Shown: positions 32,930-64,000 of the stretch, in pieces
Layout of the letters: every line of letters begins with the position of its first letter
Numbering within the stretch: position 1 is the first letter of the stretch
From: Zerene cesonia
Lineage: Eukaryota; Arthropoda; Insecta; Lepidoptera; Pieridae
Reading direction: 5' to 3'
Assembly (NCBI RefSeq): GCF_012273895.1
Contig: NC_052130.1
Coordinates: forward strand, 310,001 to 374,000
Length of the DNA stretch: 64,000 nt
Program-made: the position numbers and the translations under genes
The notes under the pieces: generated by a model
The model's input: the letters and a program-made list of their open reading frames with translations, nothing else
Databases searched by the model: none
Told to the model about the DNA's origin: nothing

Positions 32930-35904
32930 CTGTCACACATCACACACGCTCAGTACACTTGGCCATACACCGCAATAGAAAATGTCTATCACCCATAGCC
33001 ACTTAGACAGACGATCAGACATCAACCATGAAATCAGTCTTCTAGTCAATGTCTATTCAGATACTTTTTCTGGTCTTGTTGTCAATCGAAAAGATTATCA
33101 ACAATGAAACATCAATGCCATTAAAAATAAAACCAGTTACTTAGGGGTAATTCTTGTTTCATAAAATTATTCCTTTATGAGACAATTGCCAAATAGAAAA
33201 TTCAATTACGAATAGAATTGAAAGTGAAGTTCAAGTGTGGTTTCTAGAGCTATATAAATTTAGGACTCTGAACGTTATGATATTTAAAAAAAAGTTGATT
33301 AAACAAACCATCATTCCAATACATAAAAACTTAACCAGAAAGGTTTTAACTAACCTCTCTCGGATGCGCAGTAGGGCTGAGACAAGCATGCAGTGCACTT
33401 GCAGCGCCCCGTAGCGAGAGGAAGTCGCGGGGTGCAGCCCTAACGGCTACGCCCTTCCAACCACGCACCATCTCCAGGTATGAGGTTGTCGGCTCCCGGT
33501 CACCTTGAGGCAGGATCTCAACGAATGTCCCATTATACTGTAGAAGATATTATACTCTTAATTGCTCAACAAATTATAACACTGTCCTAACTAGAATGGT
33601 GACATTGATGCTAACAACATTACTCATGCTAATGACTCTAATGATATTTGTGGTGATTATGATATTTCTGATGAAGATGATAAAATCATTTATGTTACTA
33701 ATATGAAAGCTTGTTCTTATATATGCAATATTTATCAAGTACACTATATTAAAAAATCTAAATAAACAATGATCACTAAGTTGTTCAGACTTTTACAATT
33801 AACAGGTGATTGGTATTCGAAAGTGATAAGTTGGGGGTTTGAGGCAAAGCCTGCGGGAAATAGATTTTGGCAATTTCTGTGCACATGAGGATAGCATCAC
33901 CACTGCTCAAAACGGTGAAGGAAAACAGTGGGTACATGTAGGGGTGGATGATGATATTATTGATGATGATGATGATGATGATAATGATGAATAAGAATAC
34001 TTACAATCTCTCCATATAGCCGATCAAGAACCTCAACCCTGTCAGTGATATTTGGTACAGGTGGTGGGTTTTTTGGGGGACGCGGCGCAAGATGCAATTG
34101 CCTCACGTAAGCTATGAGTATTGGGGACTCGGCCGGGATGCTGGCCAGTTCATAGTCCTGTGACATGTTAAGACGGAACTGTTGGGCGCCCATAGCTGAA
34201 AACATACTTTATTGTAGTATTAAATAAACATAATTAAGCTTTATTTTTGAAATACATTGAGCGTTATATAGGCATCCACAAAATTTTCGAATGAGATTAA
34301 TTAGCAAAGAAAGCCTATCACACGATAACTTTAACTAACTTAGTGAAGGAACAAGTTCATAAATACAAAAGCGGTTAGTTAAATTCTGAATACCCTAAAA
34401 ATCTAAAAAAAGGTCCAGTTACATTAACTCAAATTTTTATACTATATTATGACATTTTTCTCTATTTTTAATCCATTCAACAAAGTTAAAGTTCACAGTC
34501 CCCTTACCAACAGTATCCATATAAATTAGCAGCATCGTCATCACGGTAACAAATGTCAGTACAAACAAAATAGCAGGCAGGAGCTTTCTATACAGCTCAT
34601 TGGGAGGTGTCTTTGTTAGTGACGGTATACTGAATCTGTTTGTTGTCGGCACTGGGGTGATGGGAACGGTTGTGGTTTTCGGAAGTGGTCTTGGAACATC
34701 TTTCGGTTTATCCACTGGCTCCGGTGGTGCTTCAGGTAGCGGGTTTTCCTGTATTTTCTAAACAAAGTGTTCATTGGTAATTTGACTTAAAAACATGGTT
34801 TTAAGATGGATTACAATTTGCTCCTTTGTATATACAGCTTATTTATATTTATTTATGCATGTTATTGAGTTTCTAACCTTTAGTTTAATTAATTAAATTA
34901 ATTTATGAAGACTGGAACCTCATTTTTTTGCTTACTAGAAGTATTCACAAATAGTTTAAGACAATCATTAAAAGAATGAAATAAATAGTTTGAATTTGAA
35001 TTGTAGATTATCCATACCAACTGTTCTATTTAAACATTCAATTAAATTGGTTCAGCATTATTTTGATATATAGACCTTCAATCAAAAATTTGTTTGATGT
35101 TTTGTATATCTAGGTATTTTGAGTGCTGTATTATAAGAAATGAATAAATTAACCTCAGTGTATTGAGATTAAAAAAGCTAAACAAGCTAAGCTTATTAAA
35201 GTTTATATGGCTGATTTGACCTATATTAAAAACTGTCAGGATAAAGCCACTAAAGTATACATTTTCTTGATGTCATTCATCAGTCATTACTAATGAGTAA
35301 TTGCATAGCTAACCAAGTTGTTATATAAAGGTGTATTATAAGATTCAATTAATTAAATTTAGATTTTATTGTATTAAGTCTCTCAACCTATTTTTAGCTA
35401 CTAGCTCTATGTAACAATAAAATTCTGGTAATGCTAGGCTTAAAACCAGCCCAATAATCTGAGCAAAACGAAAAATGGTTGAATTCTTTTTTGTGAACAT
35501 GATAATAGTACAATTAATTAATTAATTTCACAAATATTTTTTCTAGTTCACTTTCAATGATCCATAATTAAAAGTAATCCCCTAGTAATATTCTAGCCCT
35601 ATGTATGTATTTGTAGTAATTATACAATCCTTTAATAGATGTTCTTTGTTAATATTTTATATATCAATTCTAAAAAACAACAATAATACCTCTAATGTAC
35701 ACACAGCTTACCATATTTTAAGTTTATTTCGAGTACACTAGAATTTTTTCATAGTTCAAGCCAAAAAAAGAGCAGACGGCGATGACAACAACTGTTCCAG
35801 GAAGTTTTTTTTTGACACATTGGCTAGGGATGCAAACACGGACTAAACAAAGCGCTTCATAATGTTATGAATAAAAACTTTTTGCTACTTACTTTTTCCG
35901 CCAT
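32756..35904 (-). CDS. S: Star-like type II membrane protein with degenerate FkbM domain (3' end missing)
   Basis: Star in Drosophila carries EGFR ligands such as Spitz from ER to Golgi for Rhomboid cleavage. Visible coding exons are 35904-35893, 34748-34508, 34195-34005, 33537-33355 and 32929-32756; all phases agree and give 267 residues. The short N-terminus is proline-rich and is followed by one membrane segment, 'LLPAILFVLTFVTVMTMLLI'. There is no signal peptide, so a type II topology fits. The lumenal part has 'QQFRLNMSQDYELASIP' and 'ILIAYVRQLHL', then an FkbM-like fold: 'NGTFVEILPQGDREPTTSYL', 'GWKGVAV', 'ACLSPTAHPRE', 'CLPLHTLLLAAGV', 'HYALLAGRSVPAALRRLP'. The residues usual in active FkbM enzymes (E-x-G-x-x-D-G and D-x-E-G) are missing, as expected for a Star pseudoenzyme. 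No stop is visible; the rest lies in the adjacent gap. A Star paralogue rather than Star itself is possible. Confidence 0.72.
33355..34195 (-). CDS. S: Star exons 3 and 4 (34195-34005 and 33537-33355)
   Basis: Exon 3 encodes the membrane-proximal lumenal part with 'RLNMSQDYELASIPAESP', including an N-x-S site, and 'PNITDRVEVLDRLYGEI', with a second N-x-T site. Exon 4 starts the FkbM-like fold with 'YNGTFVEILPQGD' and ends 'ACLSPTAHPRE'. A GAT/GATG microsatellite lies in the intron at 33953-33990, close to the exon 3 donor. Confidence 0.8.
34508..34748 (-). CDS. S: Star exon 2 (cytoplasmic tail and membrane segment)
   Basis: It opens after 'aaaatacag'. A second in-frame 'tttag' nine bases upstream (exon start 34757) would add Lys-Ile-Gln. 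It encodes a Pro/Thr-rich tail ('RPLPKTTTVPITPVPTT'), then 'PNELYRKLLPAILFVLTF' and the rest of the membrane helix. The donor is 'gttg|gtaagg'. Confidence 0.8.
35893..35904 (-). CDS. S: Star exon 1, only four codons
   Basis: 'acaATGGCGGAAAAA|gtaagt' gives M-A-E-K with a perfect donor and a good start context. Exon 2 also opens in phase 0, so the join is in frame. Such a short coding exon would be missed by most gene finders. Confidence 0.7.
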
Positions 35905-38900
35905 TGTTCTTATTTAAAAATAAGTGATTCGAAATAATCTAAATAAAGAAACGCATTTAAAACAAACACAAGCTAACTTTTCACTGCTGTATAACTTGAC
36001 AAATTTAATTCTATAATAATTGAGAGTAAAAGTTTTCAATGAATTCCGTAACTGTTAACAATTTGTGTTCATCGTTGAAAGTAATGCAAACAATTATCTA
36101 GAAAATAAATAAATTAAAAAAGGTGAACAGCCAAAATACAGGTGTGAGGTAAACTTTATATACCCAACGTGAGTCACCGCTTTGTGACATACTGAAATGA
36201 ATGTTGCCACTTTTCACCTTAGTTTGTTTACACCTGTTTACCTGCGATATGTTACTAGAGCAAAGTTTTACAAAGAAATAATTAAATGTTTATCTGATTA
36301 CAATTTAACATTTAATACAAATATTCTTGTGGACCGAAAAGCAATGAATTATCATTTGAAATAAGTTTTACATATTGTATAATTTAAACCATGATTAAAG
36401 TTACAAGAAATACAGACCCCTAGACACTGTGAGTCACGTAAAAATAATATTTGTGTACTTTATCCAGTAGGTCTGAATTTGTGAAAAAATGTGGACACTC
36501 AACTATGAATTAAATAAAACACGCAATTTAGGGAAAATTGTTTAATTTATTTTTATAAGTACAATTAAAGTAACAGCAATTCATCTTTCAAGTTTACATT
36601 CAACCGATTTATACAAAATGTAATTACAAAAGACTATGCGTATATTACTTATTAAGTATGTACAATAGCAATTGTGTGAATCCTTTTTACTATCAATCAA
36701 ATTACAGCAATTATTGACAATTAACGCAATAGTATTTACTTAGTAATTGTAGTCACGCGCGTAATAACCCTCTTTGTATAATGTCTATGAAATATTATAG
36801 ATTTAAAATTTTAAGATGAGGGTAAAATGTTTACATACTAATAATTTATTTCATTTTGTTTTATCTTTAACAATAATAATTTAAGATAAGTAAACATATA
36901 CTTTTTTGAACAATAAGGGAAATAAACATTGAAAAAATAAAGCTTCCACAAAACCGATTTTTGGACTTTTTACTAATAAAAAAATAAAATAAAATGCGCA
37001 CATTCACAATTAGACGAGAAAGATTACGATTAAAATTTATTGAACAGTATCCAAGTATCCAAATGACCGAGGATCTTAATTATTTATAGATCTAATTCAA
37101 ACATATATATTATATATTATGTTTATTGTTGTAAATTCACTCTCTATTGTTTAATAAAACTATAAAGAAAGGGACAGTTTTTACATATTGCAGTCATATT
37201 TAAAAGGCTTTTTTCGAAAGTAAAGGCGAGGCTTACTTTAAGAATTTGTTAATTGTTGCTATGAATATGGATATGGGTATAATAACTGTGTATTAAAAGA
37301 AAACTTAATTATTCTTAAGGCAAATGGCACTCTTTTAATCTGAAGTATTATTATTATTTTCAACCAACTACACAAAAGTATGGAATGTTTGGTATTGAAG
37401 TATGTGTGTTGAAGCTTGACTTGTCTGTGAGTGTGTGTCGTGCTTGTCTGTCTGTTTTTGTCAAAAAGGTAAATAGTCGGGCATGTTCTTAGCTGTGATT
37501 GATAAGAATCGGTCAAATATAGCCATCGAAAGGACTTCACAAGTAGCATACTAACTATGACAAATTTTAAAATCAAGACATCCGCTAGCATTAATTTTTT
37601 CCTGATTTAAAACACGTTTTCACTGGACTTTTATATTTGATGGCCTTTTGTATATATATTATAGTTACAAAACATTGTAAATTTTTCTCTAAAACATAAT
37701 ATTTCAATAATATGAAGTACATAATATAATCATTTGAAATTTATACACATTTCTTAATTTCATACGAAGATTACAGGTGCTTTCATCATTGCAATTTGCA
37801 ACACATTAGCATTGCGTCAAAAGAATATCGCCATATGACGTTTAATTGACCAATAGCAACACGGTAATTATCCCGCTCAAAGGCGGGCCCTTCCGCCTTT
37901 ATACAGAAACACGGACATTTCTCAGAACAAAAATATATAATTTGATAATTAGCTTAGACTTTTCCTTGATTTCAATAAAAAAAATTGTAAGCATTTGTGT
38001 TTCGCAATTACCTATTGCTAATATACAAGTTTATATTGAAATAAATAAATAATATCTGATTGTGATCCACTTTCGATGATCGTGTATCATCTAAAATACA
38101 TGAGGTAAAAATTTATATTAATATAAATAAATAGACGTATGCCTGAACAATATTCTAAAAAACAATTTTTTTTTTTGTTGAGAAAATGCAAGTAACGAAT
38201 TGTAGTAAAATTGAAAATAAGTTACCACTAGTCCTAATTAGAAAAAATTCATTGCAACGAAAATATTGTTTAAATTAATATAAATTGTATTTAAAAATAG
38301 TTTGTGCCATTTTAATAAAGAATATTAACTAAATCAGTTCAATTTATGTTTCAAAACGCCCAATGCAGATACCTTATATTTATTGAGATAGCTAAAACCA
38401 TGATTACATAATTCCATTAGCTTTGAATAATATGCTATGTTTAGCTTTCGACCATCAGTGGGTAACAGCATGCAGTTATTAATTTCTTCTCGAGTTTAAG
38501 AAACAAATAAAGAGATGTAACTGCATTAAAATGTTTATACTTTTTCATTCGAAATTAATATAAAACACTATTAACTAAGGAATATAACATATATGAACAG
38601 AAATTATACGATACACATTATATATCCGGTTGTGCGTAATTTATATTGAATATAATATTCATTGACTATAAAATTATTTATTATTTTTTGAACATCTCGG
38701 ACAATTTAACATTATTATCAAAAATCCACACAATTTAAATAATACGATAAAAAAAGATACACCGTTATTTCTCATTAAGTAACATATTTGATTGTTATCT
38801 TTTTGTAGGCATATAATATTGTATATTTATATATAATTATAATAATAGTATCAAACACATTCTAAAAAGTATGAATATCTATATCATATTATATGCATTC

Positions 38901-39685
38901 TATGCGCTTTAAATATAATATTCAATTAAGTTATCTATCTTCACGTTCTCTAATGAGAAATATATATTTATAATATAATTAAAATTTATTATTGTCTTAA
39001 TTACAGAGTTTATTGTCAAAATTACAACAGTCATAAGTTAATTATTCCAACATAATAAAGTACGTAGATAAAAATTCGAAAACATTTCTATATTCTATAA
39101 CAGTAAAGTTATATTATTGTCAAGCACTCCCGCACTTAATTTAAGAGTAATTTTTTTTATCTATTATTGTCAATATTACATAGTTTAATATAATTTCAGA
39201 ACGTTTATTCATTATCATATCGGAATCAATTCCATATAATTATTCAACAATTGATAAAATCCTAAAGAAAATGTTGCAATTTTTATTAAATAGTATAATG
39301 ATTTATTATTGTCTTCGTTTAATTATTCGTCTCTATCACTCGTATGCAACTAGAGAGAGAAAGCAATAATGCAATTCGTTTCTTATTTATGTCTTACGCT
39401 ATGAATAAAATCTCTAAATAGATCTACAAACTTCAAATAAGTCTAAAATTTAAAGATAGATGCTCAAATGCGCTTTTAAATGTTTTGATATGAAATTGAT
39501 ATTTTGTATATTGACATTAATACCCTTTCATAACTGTACAATAGGAAACGAGCTCTGGTCTCAGTCGTTTACGGACACAATCTTAATTAAATAACATTAT
39601 TTTTTATTCATATAACTCCCTTTTCGCGCTCATTGGTGTTAAACACGGCAACCCCACCAGAGCTCGGTACGAGTATCGGAACGCT
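35905..39685. other. Intergenic region between Star promoter and knk 3' end
   Basis: Very AT-rich with no supportable coding sequence. The open frames at 37259-37591 and 37846-38052 lack splice context and family resemblance. It should hold the Star promoter (right of 35904) and the knk 3' UTR. A TTTATT at 39603-39608 (AATAAA on the minus strand) lies 78 bases past the knk stop. Confidence 0.6.
39603..39608 (-). terminator. Possible poly(A) signal of knk
   Basis: AATAAA on the minus strand, 78 bases after the knk stop codon. The short 3' UTR is plausible but not proven; other signals follow in the AT-rich DNA. Confidence 0.4.
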
Positions 39686-63646
<23,961 letters not shown>

Positions 63647-64000
63647 TGGCCGGGCGCCGGGGGCGGCTATCTCGATATATTGCGATGTAAAACCTCCTTG
63701 CTCCAAACTCCTTGGTCTGCAACCTTATTTGTAATTTGACAGCTTGACAGCTGTTTTGGTGGGACTCTGTCCACAATCAACACGCGCCGCGTTCTAATTT
63801 CTCAAGCGAATGCTCCTCTTCCGAACCTTTTCCGAAGGTTTATGTGGAAGGTTGCTGTTTATTTTTGTGCAATATGTGCGTTTTAGTTCAATGAGGGTTT
63901 TAACCATCAGATCGGATTATAACTCTGTATTCTTTTATTTCACATTATTTTTCTTAATTTGACGTCAATTTTGGCGGCAATGTCACTATTATTCGTTGAC
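63647..64000 (-). promoter_or_regulatory. 5' flank and leader of knk
   Basis: The 350 bases upstream of the knk start hold its leader and probably its promoter. No clear TATA box is seen. The stretch nearest the ATG is GC-rich ('cggccgggcgcc' on the plus strand) and the farther part is AT-rich. Confidence 0.4.

Overview
The window looks like AT-rich nuclear DNA of a moth or butterfly (Lepidoptera). Small, often GC-rich exons with clean GT..AG borders sit in long AT-rich introns. The introns carry many short mobile-element remnants with 'accacgggcgaagccg...ctagt' or 'actagctg...cccgcgg' ends, plus LINE 3' tails. The organism call is inferred from gene structure and repeat style, not from a database match. 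There are five N runs (15890-15993, 21830-21859, 23654-24653, 31737-32736, 49209-50208). The three of exactly 1000 N are probably gaps of unknown size.

Layout. (1) Plus strand, 1-7712: the 3' end of an epsinR (CLINT1, Drosophila lqfR) locus whose ENTH-domain exons lie left of the window. It has two alternative last exons. 1584-4279 encodes essentially a whole TELO2/Tel2 protein and has no in-frame ATG for its first 611 bases. 7087-7712 encodes the Asn/Pro/Met-rich EpsinR tail. Both acceptors open in the same phase, so one upstream donor could serve either. (2) Minus strand, 28145-14976: a nine-exon shootin-1 homologue with coiled coils, a polyproline tract broken by a small gap, and a conserved C-terminal tail. 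(3) Minus strand, 35904-32756: the 5' part of a Star-like protein, a type II membrane protein with a decayed FkbM-methyltransferase-like domain; its 3' exons are lost in or beyond a gap. (4) Minus strand, 63646-39686: fourteen visible exons of a Knickkopf-type protein with signal peptide, two DM13 domains, a DOMON domain, a cupredoxin-like C-terminal domain and a probable GPI-anchor tail. At least one exon of the second DM13 is hidden in the gap at 49209-50208.

The three minus-strand genes lie head to tail and are convergent with the lqfR/Tel2 locus. I see no operon-like link among them. Known roles of the families are: EpsinR, Golgi/endosome clathrin traffic; Tel2, PIKK-kinase maturation; Shootin-1, actin-adhesion coupling; Star, EGFR-ligand export; Knickkopf, cuticle chitin organisation.

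The most notable observation is the Tel2 coding sequence embedded as an alternative terminal exon of epsinR. This matches the translational fusion known from Drosophila. Other points are inverted LINE tails bracketing shootin-1 exons 2-5, two perfect short-loop palindromes, sharp GC differences between neighbouring exons, and a degenerate Star catalytic core.
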